Shown here one piece after another: positions 37,196-47,783 of a DNA stretch of 64,000 nucleotides. The DNA lies in contig CM077820.1 of the NCBI GenBank assembly GCA_039720395.1, positions 51,451,666 to 51,515,665 of the forward strand. Direction: 5' to 3'. A model generated the notes under the pieces. It was not told the origin of the DNA. It was given only the letters and a program-made list of their open reading frames with translations, and ran no database searches. The position numbers and the translations under genes are program-made. Each line of letters begins with the position of its first letter. Position 1 is the first letter of the stretch. The DNA is from Liquidambar formosana (taxonomy: Eukaryota > Streptophyta > Magnoliopsida > Saxifragales > Altingiaceae).

Positions 37196-37197
37196 AT

Positions 37198-37245
<48 letters not shown>

Positions 37246-37711
37246 TTATTTTCCTCTTCTAATGCAGAAAGTATTGTACTTGTGAAGAAGTTTTATGTTA
37301 AAGAAAGCCATGAGGCCTAAGTTAATAAATCTACTAATCAATGATTTTTTCATCTTCCCCAATCATTAATTATCAGAGGGTCAATAGTAACTAAGAGAGG
37401 TCCTTATTAATGCAGTGCTTTGACAGCATAAATGTTAGCAGTGATCCCATCCTAGTGTGAATGACAAAACAAGATTTAATACGTACTTTAACATAATGCT
37501 AGAAACGACAAAAGAGCTAAAAATTCCAATTTAAATCAATTTTTTTTTTGGGAGAAAAATGTCTAATATATGTTATATGAGGCACATTTGAATCCATATC
37601 ATTCATCATTTAGCGCAGACTGTAGAGGAAATCTTAGACAGTTCATCAGACTTGTAGTGTGTACCAAAATTTAATAGTAACAAAAAATTCCCAAAACAAA
37701 AAAATTCAAAT
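36701..37711. other. Intergenic DNA with (TA)n/(TATG)n tract
   Basis: A compound microsatellite occupies about 37138-37250. Nothing else was recognised before the LINE target duplication. Confidence 0.5.
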
Positions 37712-37730
37712 CTCAATCGAATTTATACAC
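37712..37730. repeat. Target-site duplication, left copy (LINE)
   Basis: The 19-nt word CTCAATCGAATTTATACAC is repeated exactly at 44190-44208. It brackets the LINE and sets both its ends. Confidence 0.93.
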
Positions 37731-37984
37731 TTATTTTTTTTTTTTTTTGGGATCAGCAACGAATAAAGAAATTTATTAAACAGAAAGATTACAAGGGTGA
37801 AAACAGAGGAGGACAAGAAGTCCACCAGAAAAAGAAAAAAGAAAAAAGGAAAAAGGAAAAAATAGAAACAAGACAACTAGCCAGCACACACTGCCTTCCA
37901 ATCACTCTTAATCACAAATAAAGGAACCCCTTGAAATGGCCTCGCTTTTGAGTCCCAAAACGAAGCCAGGAAATAAACTCTATC

Positions 37985-40900
37985 CTATAACGCATCCACC
38001 CATTCTTCCTTCCCTTCAAAAATCCTCGCATTCCTCTCTAACCATAAAACCCAGAAAATAGCCATCACAGCACATCTCCACAAAACCACTAGCTTCTTAA
38101 TTCTTCCAAAACCCTCAAAACCAAGCACCAACAATTGTGTAGCACAAAACGGAGCCACCCAGAGCTCCCCACTTATCCCAAACAGCCTCTGCCACAAACT
38201 CCTGGCTACAAAACAATGCAAAAGGAGATGAGCCTCCTGTCTACACATAATGCACCATTGCGGAAGAAGACAAAGAGAAGGTCTTCTCTTCTGAAGCATG
38301 TCATTAGTATTAATTCTTCTGTGAGCCACAGACCAAGAAAACACCTGCACCTTAAGAGGTACTTTAGCCTTCCAAATCATCAAAGCTGGAGAAAACAAGG
38401 GCACATTCGGATCATCAACCAACAACTCAAAGAAAGATTTGCAAGAAAATGTTCCGGAACTGACTCCCTCAATACTCCTTCAAGTAAAGACAATAAAGAT
38501 GAAAGCTCAATACACTCTCTATCATTAAGATTACGAAAAAATCTAAAATCCCAATCAATAAGAAAAGAAGGAGAAGAAGCCATGGACAAAATGGAAGCAT
38601 TATGGGCAAGTGATAAATTATACAATCGGGGAAATGATATGGAAAAAGACTCACCCCCCCGCCAAACATCTTCCCAGAACCGGATTTTGTCACCCCTACC
38701 CATAACCAAACTGGAAGACTCCAGAAAACGGGGTAAACCTTGCGCTATGGACTTCCATGGACATCTGCCTGACACCCTGCAATCTATCTTAGAATCCCAA
38801 CCATTATCTTGAAGCCCATACTTACTTTTAATAATGGCATACCATAAAGAGTTAGACTCAAGAGGGACCTCCATAACCATTTCCCAATAGGAGCAATATT
38901 CCTCTCAATAAGAATACCCAAACCAAGCCCCCCCTTATCCTTTAACCTAGAAACCACATCCCACATCCCACTTAACCAAATGATCCTTATGCCCTTCTCT
39001 GCTACCTTCCCATAAAAAATCTCTCATAAGCTTTTCCAACTTCTTCGCCACACCAACAGGCATCCTATACAAAGGCATAAAATAGATAGGAATACTAACT
39101 AACACCGCTTGAACCAAAACTAACCTCCTCCCTTTTGAAATCAGAGCCTTCTTCCACCTATCTAATCTTTTCCATACTCTATCTATAACCGGGATCCAAA
39201 AAGATTCACATCGAGGATTCCCTCCTAATAGCATACCTAAATAAGTGAAGGGCCAATCTCTTACAGCACATCCCACCAGCTTTGCTATCATATGAATTTT
39301 ATCCGAGTCACAATTAGTTCCCACCACCACACTCTTCCTCATATTAACCCTCAGTCCTGACACTAGCTCAAAAACTTGTAGTATAGATTGGAAATACAAA
39401 AATTTATTCTCATCCCCGACGGAAAAGAACAAAGTGTCATCGGAAAATTGTAAGTGAGAGACCGACACCTTATCCCTTCCCACCTCAAAAGCATCCACCA
39501 AACCCACTCTCTTAGCTCTATCCACAAGCCTACCCAAAACATCCACAACTAGTGTAAACAAAAATAGGAAAAGTGGATCACCCTGTCTAAACCCCCTAGA
39601 AGCATGAAAAGTATTCCCTGGCTTACCATTCACCACCACAGAAAAATTTATAGAAGACAAGCATCCTTGTATCCACTTTCTCCACCTTACACCAAAACCT
39701 TTCTTTTCCAACACAAAGTCCAAAAAGTCCCAATCTACATGGTCATATGCCTTTTTAAAATCAATCTTATACAAAATACCTTCCTTTCTCATCGATCTAT
39801 ACTCTTCAACTGCTTCACAGGCTACTAAAACCACATCCAAAATCTGACGACCCTCCACAAAAGCCCCTTGACTATCCAAAACAGTTTCATCTAAAAGCCT
39901 TCTCAATCTTTTTGACAAAACCTTCACTAAAATCTTATACAATGAAGAGACCAGACTAATAGGCCTAAAGTCCCTAATCTTACATGAATTGCCCTTCTTA
40001 GGGATAAGGCAAATAAAAGATGCATTAGTCCAAGAGTTCACCATTCCATTGTTAAAGAATTCCACAAACACCCTCATTAAGTCATCCTTTACTATTTCCT
40101 AACAATCCTAAAAAACCACCATAGTAAAACCATCCGGACTTGGCGCTTTATCCTTACCACAATAAAAAACCACTGCCTTTATTTCCTCCATCTCAAAAGG
40201 CCTCTCTAAACTAAAAGCACTAGAAACTCCAATAAGACACCACTCTAAACCTTCCAAAGCCGGCCTATCCACACACCTCGAAGAATACAAAGATGAGAAG
40301 AAATTAAAATTTTATGTAGCAATCTGCCCTTGCTCCTCAATCACCACCCCGTTACCTACATCCAATCTCTTGATGAAATTCTTCCTCCTTCTTCTATTAG
40401 CCACCCTGTGAAAAAATTTGGTATTATTATCTCCCTTTTTTAACCACTTTACCCTTGCCTTTTGACACCACAAAATCTCTTCTTTAAACACAACTTCTTG
40501 AAACTTCTCCTTAAGATCCTTTCTTTCCAATCTAAAGTCATTATTCATCAATCCCCCTTCTTCGAAATGATCCAACTCATCAATTCTTTTGGACAACGAA
40601 TCTTTCGACTCTTTAATATTTCCAAACACCTCCTTATTCCAAACCTTAATTTTTTGTTTGACCCCTTTTAACTTTCGCATAAACTTATACCCCTCCCACC
40701 TTTGTACTATACACTCATTCCACCACTCTTCAAAACTTCTCTTGAACAAATGATGGTCCAACCACATATTTTCAAATCTAAAAGGAGTGGGGCCCCAATC
40801 AAAATGATTATTTTCTAATACGACGAGAAAATGATCAGAGACTACTCTAGGGAATGCTTCCTGCCCCAAATTAGGATACAAATCCTCCTACTACACTGAA

Positions 40901-41150
40901 AAAAGAAACCGATCCAATCTACTACTCACCAAATTACTCTGCATATTTGACTAGGTGAAATTAGCATTAGACAAAGGAGTATCTCTCAAGCAACGCTCTC
41001 TAATAAACAAATCAAAGTCTCTCATACTCCTAGTCACCCTTGACCCATTTAATTTCTCAGACAATACTCTAATCACATTAAAATCCCCACCTAAACACCA
41101 ATTCGGACTACAAAGACCATTCAAACTAAAGAGTTCCTCCTAAAACTCTC
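37985..41150 (-). pseudogene. LINE ORF2 (endonuclease-RT-zf-RVT), broken
   Basis: About 41100-40890 holds only the C-terminal part of the endonuclease/exonuclease/phosphatase fold (GGDFNVI, SRLDRFLFS), with in-frame stops; the first 100 or so residues are absent. 40881-40312 is the linker ending in WLKKGDNNTKFFH. 40290-40108 has KAPSPDGF. 40077-38947 is the RT core: IPKKGN, FRPISLV, the catalytic DFKKAYDHVDW, RGFRQGDP and FSDDT (FADDT in most relatives). 38880-38380 and 38425-37985 are the connection and a zinc-finger tail (WCIMC..HLLLHC). At least four frame breaks or stops separate these pieces. No RNase H domain is visible. The Ala to Ser change in the DD box may reduce activity even without the stops. 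Confidence 0.9.
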
Positions 41151-41153
41151 CCC

Positions 41154-43994
41154 TTAACCCTTTCTAGTGCTAAACAACTTTTTTGGTCTACCTCTCTTCC
41201 TCACTAACGACAAATTCATCTTATTAAGGAAACTTCTCAACTTACCCCAACCCTCATCATCAAGGGAGAAGGACACACACTCTCTCACCTTTTCCTTCCA
41301 CTGCTCATCCTCTAACTCCTCATTACACCCTTCCAAATTAGGAAGCCCTTCAGGTAACTCGTTACTGATATTAGGATCCTGTTCCATAACTGGCAAAGGT
41401 TGTAAAGGCTCCCCACTCAAGGCCAATACATTATTTTCGCCATTACTAAAAACAGAACTGGGCTTACAATTATTATGGCTTATCGGATTCGCAGACAAAT
41501 TTTTTGGGCTAAGCATAACTCCCCTAGAGACCCGATTACCCATAGAATGAAAGGAGTATAAGAAACAAAACAATTCAAATTGAGACAATTATCTCCCTCA
41601 CCCTTACCAATGAGCCCCTGTTGATCTCCAGATTAAGATTTTGTAGCAGACAGAGTCTTCTCTTGGCTACAGCTGATAATTGGTAAAGTGGAACCAGAAA
41701 AACAAACCTCAGCCAATAATCAGAAGAAGCCCCACCTCTGACTTCAAACAAGCTCGATACTCCATCTAAAAGCTCTGTATTTCTGGATGCTGTCTCCTCA
41801 CGATCAGATTCATCCTCTTCGTCAATGAAAGAGGAAACAGAAGACGAAAACAAAGTTCCGACCCCGTCGTGAGCACTAGACCTTCCTCCACTTCTTTGAT
41901 CTGCCCCTTCAAATCATGCTCCTTTGCAACCCACTGAAAGTTGCTATCTATGTCGAAATCATCTCCGCTATCACTCACTCTCCCGTCAATCCTCCCAAAA
42001 TCGTCTAACTGAACAAAATCAAACTCCTCCTCCTCTTCTTTCCCAGCGAGAATTCCTTTCAAACAGTCCCGTGAGGTCGACGATCCTTGCTTCCTCTAAC
42101 CCTCCCATTATCTTCATCAAAACCCTCAGAAACAGTAGTGACATCCAAGCCTATCCTTCCTTCTGTCGAAAATATCTCTCCCTTCTTAAACCGATTCGAA
42201 CACCCAAACCCATTGTCTAAAACCGAGAAAACATTGGGCCTTTTCGTACATACATCCTTAGCTTTCAGGCCCACTCCCAAAATTTTGGCAATTGGCTCAT
42301 CAGACCTATTAGTGAAAGGTGAAACCATAATGGGCTTAGATATTACGGGACAACTATTGCATCTCTTAGGCCCATAACTCAAAATGTGCTCTCTATGGCA
42401 TAAATTGGGCTTAGTGTTATAAGCTAACTTATCTTCTAGGGGCCCACCCACATCCTGCACTCCTTCTAGAGACTGCCCATTATAATATTTGCAATTATTA
42501 ATACCCTCATCCTCAGCCACCTCACAATCCACCTGTTTATCTACCAACATTTCCTTGAGATAAGAAGCGCTGCCACATCCATCCACCTGTTCGTTTCCCC
42601 CTCCACTGCCAATTAATGCTTCTTTAAAAGATCTTATATTTCCCATGGCATCTCTTCTAAGTGCACCTGTCACCCCCAATACTGCTCCATTATTGCTACC
42701 TCCCCCTATGCCACGTGTAGATGTATAACCTACACCTTCATCTTCAACCTCCTGTTGGGTACACACAACTTTCATGCTACCACCCTCCTCCTTCCTCTAT
42801 ACCTAGTGACCAGTAACCTTTCTAACAATTTGCCCCCCATTTCCTCCACCCACATTAACCACATAAGCCATATTCCTCTTGACATTTCCGAACCTACTTA
42901 TCTTGGACAACCCCACTACCTTCACTGTGTACTTCCCCACTGAAATTAGAATGTCTAGAAAAACTGGAGTAAACCCCGTGAACACCCCTCTTAATATGGG
43001 TCTGAAAGAGGTTATCTAAAATTTTCGTACTCCTATCAACTTCAATCAGGCCTCCAAAATTGTCTGCTATCTTGGAAAACACCTCCTTTCTCCACAAATG
43101 AAATGGTAATCCCTCAATAGCTATCCAACCGCCTCTAAAGACACAACACGAAGAGTAAATAGAATTGATACCAGGGTACCACTTCTTCAATACTAAATTG
43201 ATATGATTCTTAAGGAGAACATCACCCAAAAAATAAAGAGCTTTATCTCTATTATCACAGAAAAAAGCAGCCCTATTCAAATAAAAAGGCATCAAGATAA
43301 TTTTGCACTCCAGCAACTCGTAGAGATGAGATTGAATTTCCTCCCAACAATTGCTTGCCTTCTCTCTTTCACAAACAACAGCCTTTTTCCAATCACCTGC
43401 CAACAAAGACGCTGTTCTTTCATTGTTCAATTGTGCACTACCACCAGAAGCACTGTTACTGGTCGACCTATGGGCAGAAGATGATCTTTCCGCCCCAACC
43501 GGTGACTTATCAGTCCCAATGCCACTATTATCTAGAGCTAACAGAACCTGTCTCTTGACCTGTACCCCTTTATCCTGAGGATGACGAACCATGCTAGATC
43601 CCACCTTATTGTCTGTACCCTTACAGCAGGAGCCAATGGCTTGTGCAAACTGTTTCCATCCATAGGGATCGTATCCTTCTAGAATAATGATGAACCGAGA
43701 ACTGCCATTCATCCTAATCTCAGTCAATCGTCTATACTTACCATTCTTATTCTGATGAAGTTCAAACAGCAAGGTACACTTTGATGTCCTAAACTTCCTG
43801 AACCACCCGAAATGGGCAATACCACAAGCCAGTTCTAAAATACAATTAAACAACCAAACACTGCTCTCTCTATTCAAGGAAATGAGAATCCTCCAGCCTC
43901 TACCATTCTCAAAGATTCTTAGAAAATCATCGCCGATACCCCAATAGATAATATCAAATGACTTATGCTCAATACGTATAAACTTACTAGCCAT
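41154..43994 (-). pseudogene. LINE ORF1 (Gag-like, DUF4283-type), frameshifted
   Basis: Starts MASKFIRIEHKSFDI at 43994, a usual beginning for plant LINE ORF1. A DUF4283-like RNA-binding segment follows, with CKIILMPFYLNRAAFF and GGWIAIEGLPFHLW near 43290-43080. The first frame stops at about 42894 and shifts near 42985 to VFLDILISVGKYTVKV. Later pieces (42775-42059, 42062-41766, 41853-41575, 41588-41154) sit in different frames. They end in a basic RKRGRPKK tail just before ORF2. Intact ORF1 proteins bind element RNA and act as chaperones. This copy cannot make the full protein. Confidence 0.82.
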
Positions 43995-44189
43995 GGATGA
44001 AAAAAATAACAAGAAAAGAAATATGGAAAAGAATTGCTCAAGAAGAAAGGCACAGAAAGTGAGCTAGAAATAATCAGCGTAGAATAGGCCAGAAGAAGAG
44101 GAACGACTGCCATTGAAAGAGCACCCAGAACTCTGAGAAGCTGAAAGGACCCATTGTTTTTGCTTGCCCATTTTACATTCACCACCCCC

Positions 44190-44208
44190 CTCAATCGAAT
44201 TTATACAC
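44190..44208. repeat. Target-site duplication, right copy (LINE)
   Basis: An exact copy of 37712-37730, next to the 5' end of the LINE. Confidence 0.93.
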
Positions 44209-44361
44209 ATGAAGTACAGAAAATGAACAAAACCCATTATCAGTTCATCACTGATCAAATTACTCTCAGAATTTCATAGATGTCATCAGATGATACCCCT
44301 GAAAAGTACCCCCACCCCACAAAAAATAAATAAATATGGAGTATATAAATAAATAATTGAC

Positions 44362-44741
44362 CGGTTGGGGTTAGGGAGGTTTTTGAGACTGATTTTTGGG
44401 GTTTTGGGAAGAGTAGGAAGGCTGAAATTCTGCGGAGGTGTGCTTTTTTGGCCTTGCTTTGGGTTATTTGGATTGAAAGGAATTTGAGAATTTTTGAAGA
44501 GAAGGAGTCTTCTTTGTCTTTTTTATGGGATAGAGTGTGTTTTCTAGGATCTTTTTGGGCCCATTATACTAAGGAATTTTGAGGTATTCCTTTGTTCCTT
44601 CTAAAGGTTGATTGGAGGGCGATTTGCTCTTAAGTGTTGATGCTGTTTTGTTTTGTGTTTTGATGGATGTATAGCCTTTGGTGGATGTCTTGTCCTCCTT
44701 TTGTACTCTTAGAATTTCATTGCTGTTGCTGATCAAAATAA
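44362..44741 (+). mobile_element. 5'-truncated LINE tail, opposite orientation
   Basis: Plus-strand translation gives the end of a zf-RVT/ORF2 protein (RRCAFLALLWVIWIERNLRI..), followed by a 3' UTR (TTGCTGTTGCTGATCAAAAT) and an AATA-type tail. ATAAATAAATAATTGAC flanks both sides (44345-44361 and 44742-44758), although it overlaps the simple repeat. It inserted about 150 bp from the 5' end of the larger LINE. Confidence 0.75.
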
Positions 44742-44759
44742 ATAAATAAATAATTGACA

Positions 44760-45790
44760 ATATGTGAGGATGGTACCCTCTTGTTGTTTTTCAGTTTCTA
44801 AAGTGTGTAATTAATCCAATGTAATAATGTGTTGGGCCCACGATGGAAATCCTTCCATTGTGACCAACAAAGTATACAATTGATATTTGTAGTCAAAAGA
44901 ATTTAAGATAAGAATATAAACTCAAACAAATTAAAATACTAGAGCTTGAAAGGAAATAAGAATTGCATGAGAGGACCCTACAAACAAAGGCCCATAAGTG
45001 GATCACACAATAGTGGACTGTCAAAATTGCATTACAAGTACATGTTAAATTCACCTATAATAGAATCACATAAAAAACTTGTGACTTCATGGATTACAAT
45101 ATAAAGAAAACCTTTGTTCCAAAGAATTCTCTAAAAATCAACTGAGTTAGGGTTAGGGATGTTTTGATAGATAAATAAGAGGGAGAGAGAGGAGAGGGTA
45201 GGAGTTCATACTTGGTAAATGCTATTTCTTCTTCATCATCTTCTTCTTCTCCTTTTCCTTCTCATTGTCAATCTTGCACTTACGAACATGCTCACGCTTG
45301 ATAAGATTAAACATTAACTCTTCTCCTTTTCTGCTCCTTTACAATTGGGTGATAAATAGTCTTTTAAATCATATTATTCATAATGTTTAGTAGTATATAA
45401 TTAGGTGTAATATTACTGAATCAATTTTTTGCATATTATTCAAGCTTATGTTTTTTTGTTTCTAATTTTATACTTATTTAATTTTATATTTTTTTAAAGT
45501 TAATAACTCTCTCCGTCTCATGAAGATAAGCCAAGTTTGACAAAACACGCAGTTTAAAAAAAGTCATCATTATCTTGACTTGTTATTTATTAAGCTCCAT
45601 CTTTCCAAAAATACCCTTTCCTACACAGTATTAGGTCTTGTGTTGAGAGTAATCATTGAAATAATAAAGGGTAATATAGGAAAGTAAAAAAATTGTGGTT
45701 TGACTTTTTAAAATGGACAAACATTTTGGGACACAAATAGTAGGAAAAATGGCCTATCTAAGTGGGACAGAAGGAGTATAGAGTGGACTT
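44760..45790. other. Intergenic DNA
   Basis: AT-rich with a CTT-rich stretch near 45225-45265. No gene is recognised. Confidence 0.5.
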
Positions 45791-45830
45791 AGTCTAATCC
45801 AGTTTTGAAGTTCCCAAATAGACCCCATAA

Positions 45831-45990
45831 GTCTGGCCCCATGTGAAGTTCCCAAACAGGCCCTACACGCATACAATATACCACATCGAACCTACTCTGA
45901 TCCAGTTTTTAAAGTTCCCAAATAGACCCCGTAAGATGTGGTATATTTGTATACATGTAGGGCCTGTTTAGAACTTCACATGGGTCAGAC
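45831..45990. repeat. Foldback (inverted repeat), about 57-bp arms
   Basis: The left arm from GTCTGGCCCCATGTGAAGTT to CAATATACCACATC pairs with the right arm from GATGTGGTATATTTG to ACTTCACATGGGTCAGAC. The spacer repeats the word AGTTCCCAAATAGACCCC found just upstream. The RNA could form a long hairpin. No coding is seen. Confidence 0.7.
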
Positions 45991-46680
45991 CCACTTCATG
46001 TAATAGAGACAATACAACGCCTAGCGGTAATTGAGAATGAAAGTTCTTAAAAACAACACTCTTAAAACTTAGAAAGTATTACAAAGCTTTTTACAACGTA
46101 ACTTGAAAGTCCACAAATGACTCCTATCATACATTATATATAGGCATGCATCCCACATACATCTAGGAATACTCTAGAATACAACCCTTCTTGCACGTAG
46201 ATTCTATACTATTCTAGACTTTTCTCTGCACATTTTCTTATAAATGGTTTAATTAATATATCTTATTTCTTCTAATCAAATATCATATCCAAGGAGAAAA
46301 TATAACTATTTCCTTGGAAATTCTTTGCATATAAGTTTTATGTTCGCCCATTGCCCCTCGGGATCTCAGTTGCATGCATTTTCACTAAAGAAAATCTAAT
46401 GAAGCCTGGTGTCTATAACATTTTGCCGGCCTTCAGATTAGACTTGGTTTAGGCAAGAGTTGGAATTGGAGGATAATAAGAGAAGGCATTTGGGGATTTA
46501 TGGGCTCACTTTCCACTACTACGAAGTTGTGATTTTTTTTCCCCTTTTTATGTGGAACCACTCTAATTACATTAGCAAGGCCATCACTCTGCCATGCCCT
46601 AACATAAAAATATTATTGGTTTTAACCTTAAAGGGGTTTGCTTCCTTTTTTAGGGAACTATATTTGTTTATATATGTTAA
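45991..46680. other. Arm B counterpart of 4330-4960 and 8320-8400
   Basis: Matches arm A in two blocks separated by only about 55 bp here but about 3.3 kb in arm A, which shows how much was inserted there. It is non-coding. Confidence 0.6.
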
Positions 46681-47237
46681 CTAGTTGGTGCACACGTGCG
46701 TTGCACGTGGCTTTTTGTTTTTTTTATTATGAGAAAAAGTTATCGCATTTTGTAGAGAAACACTTACCAAACAAGACAGAAGACGTTGTTAATGGAGAAA
46801 GAAGAATTCAGAATCCCGCTGTTAATGGAGAAAGTAGAATTATGTAAGTGGTATATGTTAAGGTTTAGGGTTTTATACAAATTTGATTTCCTATTTATGT
46901 AGTTTTACGAATTAAAGTATACGAATTATAGTATACTTTGAATTCCTATTTATAAATTCCTATTTATATTTATGTGTTTTACATTCTTATTTCCTATTCC
47001 AATCAATGTACTGTGTGTATGGGTAGAATTATAGTATACTTTGAATTCCTATTTATATTATATTTATGTGTTTTATATTCTTATTTCCTCTTTATGTGTT
47101 TTATATTTTATATTCCTATTTCCTCTTCCAATCAATGTACCATATATAAGGGTAGTGATGTATTTAAAATATAAAATAAGGGTATATTAGTCAATTAAAA
47201 GCTTTTTTGACTTTCAGCCTTTTATAGGTAGTATAGA
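46681..47237 (-). mobile_element. Non-autonomous Helitron, copy 2
   Basis: Minus-strand element of the same family as 7684-8247. The 5' end is TCTATACTACCTATAAAAGG, preceded by A. The 3' hairpin CACGTGC-AAC-GCACGTG is followed by TGCACCAACTAG, then T. The flanks join seamlessly as ATGTTAA|TATATTACT in arm A (about 8390-8410), which is a precise empty site. It is 557 bp and non-coding. Confidence 0.9.
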
Positions 47238-47239
47238 TA

Positions 47240-47587
47240 TATTACTATTTTTATTTAAAAATTAAATATGGGGTAATAAAGATTGTCAAAAGGTACGGTC
47301 CTAATTTGTTTATTGTTTAATTTTTTTTCATTCTTTTGATTCCAATTCTATATGGCTCATAAGTGAACGATGAAGATCCCCAATTTAATTATCATCTCTT
47401 TAGTCTAAATTCTCAAAAACATAAAAATGAGCCATGAACCAGAGATACACTAATGTAATTGATGATTTAGTCTATATAAAAGGATAGTTACAAAAGACAT
47501 AATAATATTTTCACATGGCTCTGCTAGTGCAGCCCTAGAATTTTTGGTGCAGATCTGGTCCAATCTATATGTTTGGCCAGCCTTCTT
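47240..47587. other. 3' flank of the cyclin gene
   Basis: AT-rich. It should contain the 3' UTR of the minus-strand cyclin gene. 47505-47545 is conserved in arm A (TAGAATTTTTGGTGCARAT). Confidence 0.5.
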
Positions 47588-47783
47588 TCACCCATATACT
47601 GGAATCACTCGCTCAATCTGTTTCCCACCACCTTCCTTCTCCAGCTGCAAACAATACTTGCTAAACATTTCTGGTGTTACATGGAGTCTAAATTCCAAAC
47701 TGAACAAGAACTTTAATTCCAAGCTGTTCATCTCTGCAGTGCTAACTCCTCCCACTTTGGCATAATATGCATTGTTATAACCC
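47588..47783 (-). CDS. CYCP: Cyclin exon 2
   Basis: 196 nt: it completes codon 130, then encodes 64 residues and ends at TGA (47590-47588). The acceptor is TTACAG|GGGTTAT. The same stop position is conserved in the arm-A relic, which supports it as the natural end. Confidence 0.85.

Larger units (their letters stand above)
37731..44189 (-). mobile_element. L1-type LINE, full span but inactivated
   Basis: A 6459-bp non-LTR retrotransposon on the minus strand. It is bounded by a perfect 19-bp target duplication. A T15 run at 37734-37748 is the poly(A) tail. The order on the minus strand is 5' leader, an ORF1 Gag-like protein starting at ATG 43994, then ORF2 with endonuclease remnant, reverse transcriptase and a zf-RVT tail. 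Both ORFs carry frameshifts and stops, and the N-terminal part of the endonuclease is missing. The perfect target duplication implies fairly recent insertion. The RNA may therefore already have been defective and mobilised by a competent relative. Confidence 0.92.

Noticed and set aside
38135..38812. 225-codon plus-strand open frame inside the LINE
   Set aside because: It is antisense to the RT/zf-RVT coding pieces, has no domain, and is explained as a shadow of the minus-strand ORF2.
37731..44189. Active autonomous LINE
   Set aside because: The perfect target duplication suggests youth, but ORF1 and ORF2 both have several frame breaks and the endonuclease is incomplete.
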